Assembly (NCBI RefSeq): GCF_024171815.1
Contig: NZ_JAMTCJ010000003.1
Location: forward strand, 372,001 to 436,000
Source of the DNA: Williamsia maris
GTDB taxonomy: Bacteria; Actinomycetota; Actinomycetes; Mycobacteriales; Mycobacteriaceae
DNA: 64,000 nt
Direction of reading: 5' to 3'
Shown: one piece after another, positions 1 through 8,871 of the stretch
How positions within the stretch are numbered: the stretch's first letter is position 1
Layout of the letters: each line of letters begins with the position of its first letter
Translations under genes and position numbers: made by a program
Notes under the pieces: model-generated
Told to the model about the DNA's origin: nothing
Seen by the model: only the letters and a program-made list of their open reading frames with translations
The model's database searches: none

Positions 1-894
1 GGTCAGCTCGAACGGCAGCCGTCCGAGCAGCGCGTCCTCGAGTCCGTCGTCGACGTGGACCGCGGCCGGACCGCGATGTCCCAGATCGGCGAACCGGCGC
101 TGCGCCAGGCTCAGCTGCAACGCCAACGCCTCGTCGAACTTCAGACGCGCACTCGCCGCCTCGATGTCCTCGGCCGTCTCGGGCAGGTGGATCGCCCGTA
201 GCGACTCGTCGGATCCGATCAACCCGCGCGTGTCCCGATCGGCGTCGGTCAACGGGTCCTCGATGCGCTCGACGACGTCGAGGGCCTTGCGGACCGCGCG
301 CCAGATGTCCCACGTCTGCAGAGCTTTCGTGGCCGGGTAGACCGGGAGGAAGGGGCGATGGAAGTCGGCGAGGTCCGTCGAGTCGACACCGGCGGCGCCA
401 CCGTCCGGACCATCCCCGGCCGCGGCGTCGCCACCGGCCATCGACAGCATCATCGACGAGCCCACGGTCTCGATGTCGGCGCCCTCGTCGGGCAGCACCA
501 TCCAGTTCGGATGGGTCAGCTGCATCTGCTCGCGGTAGTACGACACCGTCCCGGCGACCATGAAGCGCACGCCGGGTCGCAGGGCGCGCTGGATGGCGTA
601 CGGGTTGAAGAACGTGACGCCGAACGAGATCGTGCCGTCGGTTGCCTTGATGGACAACAACTTCCCGCGCTTGTTCCGCATCGGGCGCAGATCGGCCTTC
701 TCCACCCGTGCGACGAGGGTGACCCACTCGCCGTTCTCCGGGCGTCGCGTCGACGACAGCTGTCCCTGCCGCACGTAGCGCATCGGGAAGTACCGGAGCA
801 GCTCACCGATGGTGTGTACCCCGATCTCCTCCCCCAGGATCGTCGCGGTCTTCTCCCCGACCACCTCGGCGAGCGACTCCGCCTGTGCCGCCAT
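1..894 (-). CDS. recG: ATP-dependent DNA helicase RecG (N-terminal part, cut by window edge)
   Basis: RecG remodels stalled replication forks and Holliday junctions in recombinational repair. The first 298 residues are visible, against about 740 in the family. They begin MAAQAESLAEVVGEKT, pass through the wedge/OB-fold region (RYFPMRYVRQGQL near residue 40; VTFFNPYAIQ near 95), and stop at LPFEL just before the first helicase motifs, which lie outside the window. The ATG at 894 has a GGTGG ribosome-binding site and sits 13 bp after the stop of the DAK2 gene, so the two are probably co-transcribed. A Gly/Ala/Asp-rich insert near residues 140-160 is a lineage-specific loop. The same neighbours occur around M. 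tuberculosis Rv2973c. Confidence 0.93.
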   Translation of the reverse strand, partial: MAAQAESLAEVVGEKTATILGEEIGVHTIGELLRYFPMRYVRQGQLSSTRRPENGEWVTLVARVEKADLRPMRNKRGKLLSIKATDGTISFGVTFFNPYAIQRALRPGVRFMVAGTVSYYREQMQLTHPNWMVLPDEGADIETVGSSMMLSMAGGDAAAGDGPDGGAAGVDSTDLADFHRPFLPVYPATKALQTWDIWRAVRKALDVVERIEDPLTDADRDTRGLIGSDESLRAIHLPETAEDIEAASARLKFDEALALQLSLAQRRFADLGHRGPAAVHVDDGLEDALLGRLPFELT

Positions 895-907
895 CAGCCG
901 ACCACCG

Positions 908-2602
908 TCACTCGACACCCACCTGCAGGACCTCGTCGGCCTGTCCCGACTGATAGGCGACGAACTCCACACCCGGATGTGCCGCGGACACATGGCGTTC
1001 CAGCCGTTCGAGCACCCCGTCGGCGATGTCGGCGCCGGCCAGCACGGTGACGAGTTCGCCACCGGTGCTGAGCATCAGGTCCACCAGCGCGGTCGCCGCC
1101 TCCGCCTGACCGGGCCCGATGACCAACACGTCCATGCCGATCAACCCCAACAGGTCGCCGGCATCGCACGCACCGGCCAGGGTCAGCGCGGGTTCGGTCG
1201 CCGTCATCACCGATCCACGACGGGTGGACGCGGCCGCCTCGGCCATGGCGTAGGCGTCCGCGTCGGGAGCGGCGGCGATGTCGTGCACCGCCAGCGCCGA
1301 GAGGCACTGCACCATCGACAGCGTCGGCAGGAAGACCACCGTCCGATGCCTCGACCGCGCGTCGGCGGCCACGGTGACCAGATCCTGGGCGGGCAACGCG
1401 CCGTTGGCCATCACCACCACGTGTGCGGCGTCGACGGCCAGGATCGCCTGGGCGAGCGCGGCCGCGTCGAGTCCGTCGTCGGAGCGGACGACACTCGCCC
1501 CCTCCTGCTCGAACAACTCCGCCGCGCCGTCACCGTCGACCACGGCGACGACCCCACGGGCACGGGCGGCGGGACGATCGTCGGGATCGTGCGAGGCGCG
1601 GTGGGCGTCGAGGACGAAGCAGGAGATCCGGATCGCACTGACCCGACCGACCTCGATCCCCGCCTCGACCGCGTCGCCGGGTTCGCAGGTGTGCACGTGG
1701 ACCGAGAACCGCTCCCCGGCGGTGTTCGAGCTGTCCCCGACGATGACCACGGCGTCGCCGAGACCGTCGAGACGTGCCCGCAGCACCGGAATCTGTTCGG
1801 CGGGCGCACCTTCGATGGTGTACATGACCTCGAAGTCCATCTCCGAGGAGTTCGCATCACAGGCCTCTCCCGCCGAGGGGTGCCCGATCGGGTCGCCGCC
1901 GCCTGCCAACGCGCCCTGGTACCGACGACGACGGGCCGAGACACCGGTGAGCACCCTGACCATCGAGTCGACGAGCACGAGGAGTCCGCGCCCACCCGCG
2001 TCGACGACCCCGGCGCGGGCGAGTTCGGGCAGCTGCTCGGTGGTCCGCTCCAGGTCGTCGGCGCATCCGTCGGCCACCGCGCGCGCCAGATCACCCGGGG
2101 ACGCGTCGATCAGGTCGGCCGCCGTGGCCGCCGCCTGCCGCAACAGCGTCAGCACCGTGCCGTCGCGGGGCTCACTGACCGCGCGGGTCGCGGCGAGGGC
2201 GGCGAGTCCGAGGCCCGACGCCCACAGCCGGTTGAACGGCACCGCGCCGTCGACGGCGTTGATGTCGGCCGCATCGGCGAGACCGACGAGGACCTGCGAC
2301 AGGATGATCCCGGAGTTGCCGCGGGCCTGCCCGGTGGCGCCGTCGGCTGCCGCGCGGATGACCTGGGTGAGGGTCGCGTCGGGGGCGGTGTCGGCGCAGG
2401 CGGTCGCCGCCGCGGTCATCGTGTGCAGCATGTTGCTACCGGTGTCGGAGTCCGGGATCGGGAAGACGTTCAGGTCGTTGATCTCGCCGCGGACCGCGGT
2501 CAGCCCCCGGACACACTCCTGGCTCCAGTCGCGCAGCAGCCCGGGATCCATCGGCGCCTGCCGGGTACCGGGTCCGGGCGTATTTGGCCCGTCAGCGTTC
2601 AT
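908..2602 (-). CDS. DAK2-domain fatty-acid kinase-like protein (FakA/YloV family)
   Basis: This 564-residue protein belongs to the DAK2 family, whose best-studied member, FakA, phosphorylates fatty acids held by FakB carrier proteins. The N-terminal nucleotide domain shows NVFPIPDSDTGSNM at residues 45-58, with Asp51 and Asp53 as Mg-ATP ligands, and RGNSG at 94-98. A long C-terminal region with a DegV/FakA-like fold follows. The ATG at 2602 is preferred to longer readings because AAGGA lies just upstream and the preceding residues are low-complexity. No FakB partner is in the window. Gene order DAK2-recG matches M. tuberculosis Rv2974c-Rv2973c. The substrate in mycolata is not established, so fatty-acid kinase is a family inference. 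Confidence 0.85.
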   Translation of the reverse strand: MNADGPNTPGPGTRQAPMDPGLLRDWSQECVRGLTAVRGEINDLNVFPIPDSDTGSNMLHTMTAAATACADTAPDATLTQVIRAAADGATGQARGNSGIILSQVLVGLADAADINAVDGAVPFNRLWASGLGLAALAATRAVSEPRDGTVLTLLRQAAATAADLIDASPGDLARAVADGCADDLERTTEQLPELARAGVVDAGGRGLLVLVDSMVRVLTGVSARRRRYQGALAGGGDPIGHPSAGEACDANSSEMDFEVMYTIEGAPAEQIPVLRARLDGLGDAVVIVGDSSNTAGERFSVHVHTCEPGDAVEAGIEVGRVSAIRISCFVLDAHRASHDPDDRPAARARGVVAVVDGDGAAELFEQEGASVVRSDDGLDAAALAQAILAVDAAHVVVMANGALPAQDLVTVAADARSRHRTVVFLPTLSMVQCLSALAVHDIAAAPDADAYAMAEAAASTRRGSVMTATEPALTLAGACDAGDLLGLIGMDVLVIGPGQAEAATALVDLMLSTGGELVTVLAGADIADGVLERLERHVSAAHPGVEFVAYQSGQADEVLQVGVE

Positions 2603-2701
2603 GCCGCTATCCTTGCAGGGTTGTCGTGAGCGGTGTCCGAGAGTGTCGGCGGCCGCAGAAGAGACAACCACCAAACTGTTTCCAACATGAGGAGTTCGAC
2701 G

Positions 2702-2893
2702 ATGGCTGCCGTCTGTGACGTTTGCGCCAAGGGACCCGGCTTCGGTAAGTCGGTCTCGCACTCGCACCGACGCACCAACCGCCGGTGGAATCCCAACATC
2801 CAGACCGTTCGCGCCCAGGTTGCCCCCGGCAACCGCAAGCGCATCAACGTCTGCACGTCCTGCCTGAAGGCGGGCAAGGTCGTCCGCGGCTGA
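2702..2893 (+). CDS. rpmB: 50S ribosomal protein L28, zinc-ribbon (C+) form
   Basis: This 63-residue ribosomal protein L28 starts MAAVCDVCAKGPGFG and ends in a basic tail. Cysteines at 5, 8, 51 and 54 form two CxxC pairs, so it is the zinc-binding version. Actinobacteria often carry a second, cysteine-free L28 that replaces it under zinc starvation through Zur; that paralogue is not in the window. AGGAG lies 8 nt before the ATG. It is divergent from the DAK2 gene, and the roughly 100 bp between them must hold both promoters. No Zur-box-like palindrome was recognised there. Confidence 0.97.
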   Translation: MAAVCDVCAKGPGFGKSVSHSHRRTNRRWNPNIQTVRAQVAPGNRKRINVCTSCLKAGKVVRG

Positions 2894-2908
2894 GTGGTTC
2901 GCGTCACA

Positions 2909-2914
2909 TAGTCT
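2909..2914 (+). promoter_or_regulatory. -10 element (TAGTCT) for the crotonase gene
   Basis: TAGTCT ends 6 nt before the ATG at 2921, which places the transcription start at or next to the start codon. There is no Shine-Dalgarno sequence, so the mRNA is probably leaderless. Confidence 0.5.
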
Positions 2915-2920
2915 GCAGTG

Positions 2921-3727
2921 ATGACCTCACTGGCAGACATGAACACCGTCGACATCGTCGACGGTGTTCTTTCTATTCGCATCTCCACCGAGCGCGGTGG
3001 TAACTCGCTGGCACCCGATGCCCTGCTCGAGGGCACCGAGGTGCTGCGCGCGGTGGCGGCGGGCGAACACTCGGTCGGGGCCGTCCTGCTGCTCGGGCCG
3101 GGCGCGAACTTCTGTGCCGGCGGCGACGTGCGTGCGTTCGCCTCCGCACCCGACCGGCCCGCGTTCGTCGCGGACCTCGCCGATCGGTTCCACGCCTTCA
3201 TCAGCGCCCTCGCCGAGGCCGACGTGCCCGTCGTCGCGGCGGTACGCGGGTGGGCGGCCGGGGCGGGAATGAGCATCGTCTGCCACGCCGACGTCGCCAT
3301 CGGCGGACCCGGCACGTCCCTGCGGGCCGCGTACTCGGCCATCGGGTTCTCGCCGGACGGCGGGATGACGTGGGCACTGCCCCGACTGGTCGGTGCTGCC
3401 CGGGCCCGCCACATCATCCTCACCAACAGGGTCGTCACCGCGGCGGAGGCGCTCGAGATCGGACTGCTGGCGCAGGTCGTCGACACCGACGAGGAGGTCG
3501 TCACCGCGGCCACCGCGGCGGCCCGCGCGATCGCGGCCGGTCCACGACAGTCCCTCCGTGCGACCCGACGACTGCTGACGACAAGCGACGGGGCGACGCT
3601 GACCGAGCAGATGGCCGCCGAGGCGGCGTCGATCTCGCAGCTGTCCGGACTGCCCGTCGGCATCGAGGGCGTCGACGCCTTCGTCGCCAAGCGATCGGCC
3701 GACTTCAGCGCGAGCAACGACACCTGA
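2921..3727 (+). CDS. Enoyl-CoA hydratase/isomerase (crotonase) family protein
   Basis: This 268-residue crotonase-fold protein probably acts on a CoA thioester in fatty-acid or related catabolism. The oxyanion-hole signature FCAGGDVRAFA is near residue 62, and the second loop AVRGWAAGAGMSI is near 105. The position usually holding the first catalytic Glu of true hydratases reads GWAAGAGM, and the second acidic site reads GFSPDGGMTWALP. It therefore resembles the enoyl-CoA isomerase/PaaG-like subgroup more than classical hydratase. The ATG at 2921 is chosen over GTG 2918 from the -10 spacing. It converges on ung with a 15-bp gap. Substrate unknown. Confidence 0.85.
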   Translation: MTSLADMNTVDIVDGVLSIRISTERGGNSLAPDALLEGTEVLRAVAAGEHSVGAVLLLGPGANFCAGGDVRAFASAPDRPAFVADLADRFHAFISALAEADVPVVAAVRGWAAGAGMSIVCHADVAIGGPGTSLRAAYSAIGFSPDGGMTWALPRLVGAARARHIILTNRVVTAAEALEIGLLAQVVDTDEEVVTAATAAARAIAAGPRQSLRATRRLLTTSDGATLTEQMAAEAASISQLSGLPVGIEGVDAFVAKRSADFSASNDT

Positions 3728-3742
3728 CCCACGCGGAACCGG

Positions 3743-4429
3743 TCAGGGCAGGGTCCAGTCGATCGGGTCGGCCCCGAGTTCGCCGAGAGCCGCGTTCGCG
3801 CGGCTGAACGGCTTGGACCCGAAGAAGCCCCGACTCGCCGACATCGGCGACGGGTGGGCGGAGGTGATGGTCGGGATCCCGGGCATCCACTGCTGCAACG
3901 ACCCGGCGTCCTTGCCCCACAGGATCGCGACCAGCGGGGCGTCACGGGCCACCAGCGCCTTGATGGCGCACTCGGTCACGTCCTCCCACCCCTTTCCGCG
4001 ATGCGACGCGGGAGCGCCCGGGGCGACGGTGAGCACACGGTTGAGCAGCAGCACGCCGCCCTCGCTCCACGGGGACAGGTCACCGCTCGTCGGTCGGGGC
4101 AGGCCGAGGTCCTCGACGTACTCGGTGAAGATGTTGCCCAGCGAACGTGGGACCGGTCGCACGTCGGGCGCGACGGAGAAACTCAGCCCGACGGCGTGAC
4201 CGGGCGTCGGGTAGGGGTCCTGCCCGACGATGAGGACCCGCACCCGGTCCATCGGGGTGGTGAAGGCGCGCAGCACGTTCTCGCCTGCGGGCAGGTAGCG
4301 CCGCCCGGCGGCGATCTCCTCGCGGAGGAAGGTCCCCATGGAGGTGATCGTGTCGGCCACCGGTTCGAGGGCCTGCGCCCACCCCGGGTCGATGAGGTCG
4401 GTCAGGGGCCGTGGCCCGTCGGCGGCCAT
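3743..4429 (-). CDS. ung: Uracil-DNA glycosylase (family 1)
   Basis: This 228-residue Ung removes uracil from DNA and starts base-excision repair. The water-activating loop GQDPYP is at residues 69-74 with catalytic Asp71. The DNA-intercalation loop [13 protein letters not shown] starts at His192. The length is normal. The ATG shares one base with the stop of the gamma-carbonic anhydrase gene upstream (TGATG), which indicates translational coupling in a thiL-carbonic anhydrase-ung transcript. M. tuberculosis has the counterpart (Rv2976c) at the same place. Confidence 0.97.
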   Translation of the reverse strand: MAADGPRPLTDLIDPGWAQALEPVADTITSMGTFLREEIAAGRRYLPAGENVLRAFTTPMDRVRVLIVGQDPYPTPGHAVGLSFSVAPDVRPVPRSLGNIFTEYVEDLGLPRPTSGDLSPWSEGGVLLLNRVLTVAPGAPASHRGKGWEDVTECAIKALVARDAPLVAILWGKDAGSLQQWMPGIPTITSAHPSPMSASRGFFGSKPFSRANAALGELGADPIDWTLP

Positions 4430-4950
4430 CAGTCGATCCGCCGCAGGTGGTCGCGGTAGTACTGGGCGTTCTGGAAGTACATCTCGACGTTGAGGTCGAC
4501 GTGGCCCTCGGGCACCTCGTGGCCCGGACGGATCTTGGCGGGCACACCGAGTGCCATCGCACGGGCGGGCACGGCGAAGTCGAACGGCACCACCGCACCC
4601 GCTCCGACGATCGCCCCGTCGCCGATCGTGGAGCCGTTGAGCACCACCGACCCCGACGCGATCAGGCAGTTGTCGCCGACCGTCGCGCCCTCGACGTGCG
4701 CGTTGTGGCCGACGACGCAGTTCGCACCGATCGTCGTGGGATGGATCGGCGTGCAGTGGATGACGGTGCCGTCCTGGATGTTGGTCATCGCGCCGATCGT
4801 GATGGTCCCGTAGTCACCGCGGAGCACCGCGCCCGGCCACACCGAGACCCCCGCGGCGAGGGTCACCGCCCCGATCACCGTGGCGTCGGGGTGCACGTAG
4901 GCCCCCTCGCCGAGTTCGGGAACGCGATCGTCCAACGCATACACAGCCAT
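4429..4950 (-). CDS. Gamma-class carbonic anhydrase family protein (hexapeptide repeat)
   Basis: This 173-residue left-handed beta-helix protein of the YrdA/PaaY group of gamma-carbonic anhydrases forms trimers with metal bound at the subunit interface. Hexapeptide repeats run from about residue 20 to 135. The probable metal ligands are His65 (GTVIHC), His82 and His85 (GHNAH). It sits between thiL and ung, 23 bp after the thiL stop. Many relatives have no measured CO2-hydration activity, so the assignment is to family rather than proven enzyme. A plain hexapeptide acyltransferase is less likely, given the histidine pattern. Confidence 0.85.
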   Translation of the reverse strand: MAVYALDDRVPELGEGAYVHPDATVIGAVTLAAGVSVWPGAVLRGDYGTITIGAMTNIQDGTVIHCTPIHPTTIGANCVVGHNAHVEGATVGDNCLIASGSVVLNGSTIGDGAIVGAGAVVPFDFAVPARAMALGVPAKIRPGHEVPEGHVDLNVEMYFQNAQYYRDHLRRID

Positions 4951-4973
4951 TCCGACAATCTAGTGGGCCGTTC

Positions 4974-5996
4974 TCAGAAGCTCTGCCACCCGGGGACGGC
5001 GGGCGCGGAACCGTCGATGCGCACGGGGCGGTCGTCGTCACGGGCGAGGACCGACCCGATCACCGTCCACCCCGCGGGCGGGGCGCCTCCGAAAGCGGCG
5101 AGGAGTTGGTGATCTTCGCCTCCCCCGATCGCCCACCCGGCCGGGTCGACGCCGAGTTCCGCGCCGGCCTCGGCGAGTCCGGCGGCCATCGGGATCGACG
5201 CCGCCACCACCTCCAGCGACACCCCCGATGCGCGCGCCATCGTCTCCAGTTCGGCGCCGAGACCGTCGGACACATCGGTCATCGCGTGCGCACCGTGTTC
5301 GGCCGCGATCACCCCGACGGCGAGGTCGACGACCGGGACCCGATGCGCGGCAACGAGATCCGGATACGAATCGGCCCGGCCGGCCATCAGCAGGGCGAGC
5401 CCGGCGGCCGAGGAGCCCAGCGGACCGCTCACGGCGAGACGGTCACCGACCCGCGCACCCGAGACCGGCACCGCGGCGCGGCCGTCCGTCGAGCCGAACA
5501 CCGTGACGGTCAACACGATCTGATCCGCCGACACCACGTCGCCGCCCACCACACGGGCACCGACGGCGACGGCCGCGCGGTTCAGGCCGTGATTGACGGC
5601 GAGAACCCAGTCGACGCCGGTGGACGGCGGGCAGGCGATCGAGACCACCAGCGCCGACACCCGGCCACCCATCGCGGCGATGTCGGCTGCGCTCTGGATC
5701 GCCGCGCGGCGTCCGATGTTCTCCGGTGTCGACCACTCGAGGCGAAAATGCCTGTCCTGCACCAAACTGTCGGTGCTGACGATCAGATCCGACGACATCG
5801 CGATGACGGCAGCATCGTCGCCCGGACCGATGAGCAGCCGATCCGAATCCGTGGGGAGATCGGCCGCGGCCCGAGTCGACATGGCGGTCAACCGACCGAT
5901 GAGTGCCTGCTCACCGAGGTCGGCGACCGTGGGACCCGAGCCCGCCGAGACGGATGATCGCGACGTGTCGCCGCCGGAATCATTGGCGCCCACCAC
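4974..5996 (-). CDS. thiL: Thiamine-monophosphate kinase
   Basis: ThiL phosphorylates thiamine monophosphate to thiamine diphosphate with ATP. This 340-residue PurM-fold protein shows GPGDDAAVI (Mg-ATP binding), VSTDSLVQDRHF, ARVVGGDVV and TDVSDGLGAELE, all typical. The frame stays open to 6068. The tandem GTG codons at 5996/5993 are preferred because GGAGGAAC lies exactly upstream and the extra N-terminal residues are low-complexity. A TAGACT box at 6058-6063 would give a 5' UTR of about 50 nt; I saw no TPP riboswitch core (CUGAGA) in it. Confidence 0.93.
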   Translation of the reverse strand: MVGANDSGGDTSRSSVSAGSGPTVADLGEQALIGRLTAMSTRAAADLPTDSDRLLIGPGDDAAVIAMSSDLIVSTDSLVQDRHFRLEWSTPENIGRRAAIQSAADIAAMGGRVSALVVSIACPPSTGVDWVLAVNHGLNRAAVAVGARVVGGDVVSADQIVLTVTVFGSTDGRAAVPVSGARVGDRLAVSGPLGSSAAGLALLMAGRADSYPDLVAAHRVPVVDLAVGVIAAEHGAHAMTDVSDGLGAELETMARASGVSLEVVAASIPMAAGLAEAGAELGVDPAGWAIGGGEDHQLLAAFGGAPPAGWTVIGSVLARDDDRPVRIDGSAPAVPGWQSF

Positions 5997-6057
5997 CGCG
6001 GTTCCTCCGGTCTCGTTGATTCGCGCACCGGCCGGTTCGTCGGTGACAATGTGTGCC

Positions 6058-6063
6058 AGTCTA
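6058..6063 (-). promoter_or_regulatory. -10 element (TAGACT) for thiL
   Basis: TAGACT on the minus strand lies 62 bp upstream of the chosen thiL GTG. It sits inside the longer open frame, which supports the shorter thiL start. The divergent AsnC-like gene begins 45 bp away, so promoter regions overlap. Confidence 0.4.
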
Positions 6064-6107
6064 TTCACCGGCGTGTCGGGTGGGACCTACTGAGGAAGGG
6101 GAAGGCC

Positions 6108-6353
6108 GTGGTTCAGGCATACATTCTGATCCAGACCGAGGTGGGTCGTGCAGCCCAGGCCGCCGCCGCCATCGCGGAGATCGCCGGTGTCGCATCGTCG
6201 GAAGAGGTCTCGGGCCCCTACGACGTCATCGTTCGAGTGAGCGTGGACGATGCCCATGACCTCGCGGCCACCGTGGTCCCCCGGATCCAGGAGGTCGTCG
6301 GCATCACCCGGACCCTCACGTGTCCCGTGGTCACCGACGTCCGCGCCGTCTGA
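6108..6353 (+). CDS. Lrp/AsnC ligand-binding (RAM) domain protein, no DNA-binding domain
   Basis: This 81-residue protein is a stand-alone RAM/ACT-like domain as found at the C terminus of Lrp/AsnC regulators, which binds amino acids at dimer interfaces. It starts VVQAYILIQTEVGRA and shows SGPYDVIVRVSVDD mid-chain. There is no helix-turn-helix, so it cannot bind DNA alone; it may modulate a full-length Lrp or sense amino acids. The GTG at 6108 is chosen because GAGGAAGGGGAAGG lies just upstream and the longer frame lacks family similarity. It is 3 bp from the next gene. Confidence 0.85.
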   Translation: MVQAYILIQTEVGRAAQAAAAIAEIAGVASSEEVSGPYDVIVRVSVDDAHDLAATVVPRIQEVVGITRTLTCPVVTDVRAV

Positions 6354-6356
6354 CCC

Positions 6357-6980
6357 GTGAGCACCGACGAGCCCGACGCAGGCGACCCCGGGAAGTACGA
6401 CACCGAGCACCCGGATACCGACACCGCGGACACCGACACCCACACGACCGCTGCCCCCGCCGCGCCGGCACGACGCAGCCCGGCCCTGATCGCGACGATC
6501 GTCGCGATCCCGGTGATGGTCGTCGTGCTGTTCATCGTCTTCGCCGCCGCCAAGAACACGAGCTCACCGGGGCCGTTGCCGCTGCAGTCGGCGGCCGCTC
6601 CGCAGTCGGGCGACCAGGGCTGCGCGCGGCTGATCGCCGCACTGCCCCAGACGTTCGAGAACTTCGGTGAGCGCACCGAGTCCGACGGACTCGTCCAGTG
6701 GGCCAAGGGTGGCGACTCGCCCGGTCCGGTCCAGCTGCGCTGCGGCGTGCCCCGACCCGACGATCTCGCGCCGACCTCGGCCCTGCAGACCGTCGACCCG
6801 GTGCAGTGGTTCCAGCGTGCGCCGAAGGAGGGCGAGAAGGGTGCGCTCTGGTTCGCCGTCGATCACCGGCCCTACGTCGCGCTGTGGCTGCCGAACAACT
6901 CCGGCAACGGCGCCATCTCCGACGTCTCGAAGATCATCGAGCAGATACTGCCGCTCGCACCGATCGATCTGGGTTCCTGA
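6357..6980 (+). CDS. DUF3515 membrane-anchored protein
   Basis: This 207-residue actinobacterial DUF3515 protein has an acidic Asp/Thr-rich cytoplasmic N terminus (about 40 residues), one membrane helix near 42-65 and an extracytoplasmic domain. That domain has paired cysteines (QGCARLI, LRCGVPRP) and a WFAVDHRPYVALWLP core. GTG start, 3 bp after the preceding stop. In M. tuberculosis the homologue (Rv2980) is followed by ddlA; here gpsA follows directly. Function unknown. Confidence 0.85.
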   Translation: MSTDEPDAGDPGKYDTEHPDTDTADTDTHTTAAPAAPARRSPALIATIVAIPVMVVVLFIVFAAAKNTSSPGPLPLQSAAAPQSGDQGCARLIAALPQTFENFGERTESDGLVQWAKGGDSPGPVQLRCGVPRPDDLAPTSALQTVDPVQWFQRAPKEGEKGALWFAVDHRPYVALWLPNNSGNGAISDVSKIIEQILPLAPIDLGS

Positions 6981-6998
6981 GGCGACGACGCCCACGCC

Positions 6999-7988
6999 TC
7001 ACTCCGGCTTGGTGCTGCGACTCAACAGCGCGATGATCGCGTCGCGGACGCCGAGTCCCTCGTGGCATACCCGGTGCACGGCGTCGGTCAACGGCATCTC
7101 CACACCGTGACCCGCCGCCAGCGCACGCACCGACGAACACGACTTCACGCCCTCGGCCACCTGACCGTTGGTGGCCTCCTGGGCCTCGGTGAGACTGCGT
7201 CCCTCGCCCAGGCGTGACCCGAACGACCGGTTGCGTGACAGCGGCGACGAGCACGTGGCGACCAGATCGCCGACACCGGCCAGACCGGCGAACGTCTCCG
7301 GTTTCGCGCCGAGCGCCTCCCCGAGCCGGATGGTCTCGGCCAGTCCGCGGGTGATGATCGAGGCCAGCGTGTTCTCGCCGAGTCCGGCCCCCGAGGCCAT
7401 CCCACAGGCCAGCGCGATGACGTTCTTGACCGCCCCACCGATCTCGCAGCCCACCACGTCGGTGTTGGTATAAGGACGGAAATAGGATGTGCTGCAGGCG
7501 TTCTGGATGTCCATCGCGCGCGCCTCGTCCGGGCAGGCCACCACGGTCGCCGCGGGCTGTCGCTGCGCGATCTCCCGCGCGAGATTGGGCCCGGACAGCA
7601 CCGCGATGCGGTCGGGATCGGCGCCGGTGACCTGCGCGATCACCTCGCTCATCCGCATCAGCGAGTCGCTCTCCACACCCTTGGCCAACGACATCAACGT
7701 GGCGTCCGGCGCGATGGACCACCCGGCGAGGTTGGCGCGCAACGACTGCGACGGCACGGCGCACACGACCAGGTCGGCACCGTCGAGCGCCTCGTCGACC
7801 GAACTCACCGCGCGCAGGGACTCGGGCAGTGTGATGCCCGGCAGATAGTCGGGGTTGACGTGGTCGTCGGCGATCGAGCGCGCCAGTTCGGGGCGACGTG
7901 CCCACAGGACGGTGTCGGTGCCGGCGTCGACCAGCACCGCGGCCATCGCCGTTCCCCACGACCCCGAACCCATCACGGCAGCACGCAC
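6999..7988 (-). CDS. gpsA: Glycerol-3-phosphate dehydrogenase [NAD(P)+]
   Basis: GpsA reduces dihydroxyacetone phosphate to sn-glycerol-3-phosphate, the backbone of phospholipids. The 329-residue protein opens with the dinucleotide motif GSGSWGTA (residues 7-14) and carries [11 protein letters not shown] and the catalytic-lysine region [13 protein letters not shown]. The GTG at 7988 has GAGGAGGT 6-7 nt upstream. It converges on DUF3515 with an 18-bp gap and is divergent from fbiD. Confidence 0.96.
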   Translation of the reverse strand: MRAAVMGSGSWGTAMAAVLVDAGTDTVLWARRPELARSIADDHVNPDYLPGITLPESLRAVSSVDEALDGADLVVCAVPSQSLRANLAGWSIAPDATLMSLAKGVESDSLMRMSEVIAQVTGADPDRIAVLSGPNLAREIAQRQPAATVVACPDEARAMDIQNACSTSYFRPYTNTDVVGCEIGGAVKNVIALACGMASGAGLGENTLASIITRGLAETIRLGEALGAKPETFAGLAGVGDLVATCSSPLSRNRSFGSRLGEGRSLTEAQEATNGQVAEGVKSCSSVRALAAGHGVEMPLTDAVHRVCHEGLGVRDAIIALLSRSTKPE

Positions 7989-8129
7989 GACGACCTCCTC
8001 GACCGGGGCCGTCGACTCCGGCCCGCCACCACCCTAGTGCCCCGCCCGCACCGCGCGACCGTCTCCGAGATCCACCGCGGGGCCGACCTCGGATGACGGG
8101 CGGGACCCGGGTTGTCGCATAGTGGGGTG

Positions 8130-8864
8130 ATGCAGCACGGGACACGCGAGGGGACCTCGGCCGCGCCGCGGGCGCGGCCGATCGCCGCGGTCCTCGCGGT
8201 CAAAGGGCTGGCCGACGCCAAGACCCGCCTGTCTCCGGTGGTCCCGGCCGACGCACGTCGCGCCCTGGTGCTGGCGATGATGAGCGACACGATCTCCGCC
8301 GCCCGGGCCGCCGGCGTCGACGACATCGTCGTGGTCACCCCGGACCCCGACGTCGAGGACACGGCCCGTCGACACGGCGCACGTGTCGTCGCCGATGCGC
8401 CCACCGACGCGGCCGATCCCACGACGAGTTCGCTCAACCGCGCCCTCACCCGGGGGATCGACGCCGCGATCGGTCTGCGCGACGCACGCATCGTCGTGTT
8501 GCAGGCCGATCTCCCCGCCCTGCGCGCACAGCATCTGAGCGCCGCGCTCGCACGCGCCGACGGTCATCGGCAGGCCATCGTCACCGACCGGTCCGGGTCG
8601 GGTACCGCGATGCTCATCATCGGCGACACCACCGACGTCACCCCCCGGTTCGGCGTCGGATCCGCGCAGGCGCACCGGGATGCAGGTGCGGTCGATCTCG
8701 TCGCCGAGACCGATGACCTCTGGCCGGACCTGCGCACCGACGTCGACACCGTGGACGATCTCGCCGCGGCCATGACCCTCGGCGTCGGACGCGCCACAGC
8801 ACAGGTCCTCGCCGACGTCGGACTCGGCTCCCTCGCCTCCACACCGACGCCGCATGCGTCATGA
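8130..8864 (+). CDS. fbiD: Phosphoenolpyruvate (2-phospho-L-lactate) guanylyltransferase
   Basis: FbiD (archaeal name CofC) joins GTP to phosphoenolpyruvate, the substrate used in mycobacteria, in synthesis of the deazaflavin coenzyme F420. The 244-residue nucleotidyltransferase shows [13 protein letters not shown] near residue 21, [20 protein letters not shown] and a C-terminal [18 protein letters not shown]. The ATG at 8130 lies 6 nt after a CATAGT box, so the mRNA may be leaderless. It just precedes ppk, as in M. tuberculosis Rv2983-Rv2984. A possible F420 user is at 15.9 kb. Confidence 0.93.
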   Translation: MQHGTREGTSAAPRARPIAAVLAVKGLADAKTRLSPVVPADARRALVLAMMSDTISAARAAGVDDIVVVTPDPDVEDTARRHGARVVADAPTDAADPTTSSLNRALTRGIDAAIGLRDARIVVLQADLPALRAQHLSAALARADGHRQAIVTDRSGSGTAMLIIGDTTDVTPRFGVGSAQAHRDAGAVDLVAETDDLWPDLRTDVDTVDDLAAAMTLGVGRATAQVLADVGLGSLASTPTPHAS

Positions 8865-8871
8865 TGGTGGC

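Noticed and set aside
809-2629. Long plus-strand ORF opposite the DAK2 gene
   Set aside because: Arg/His/Gly-rich low-complexity translation, typical of antisense frames in high-GC DNA; the opposite strand has a recognisable family.
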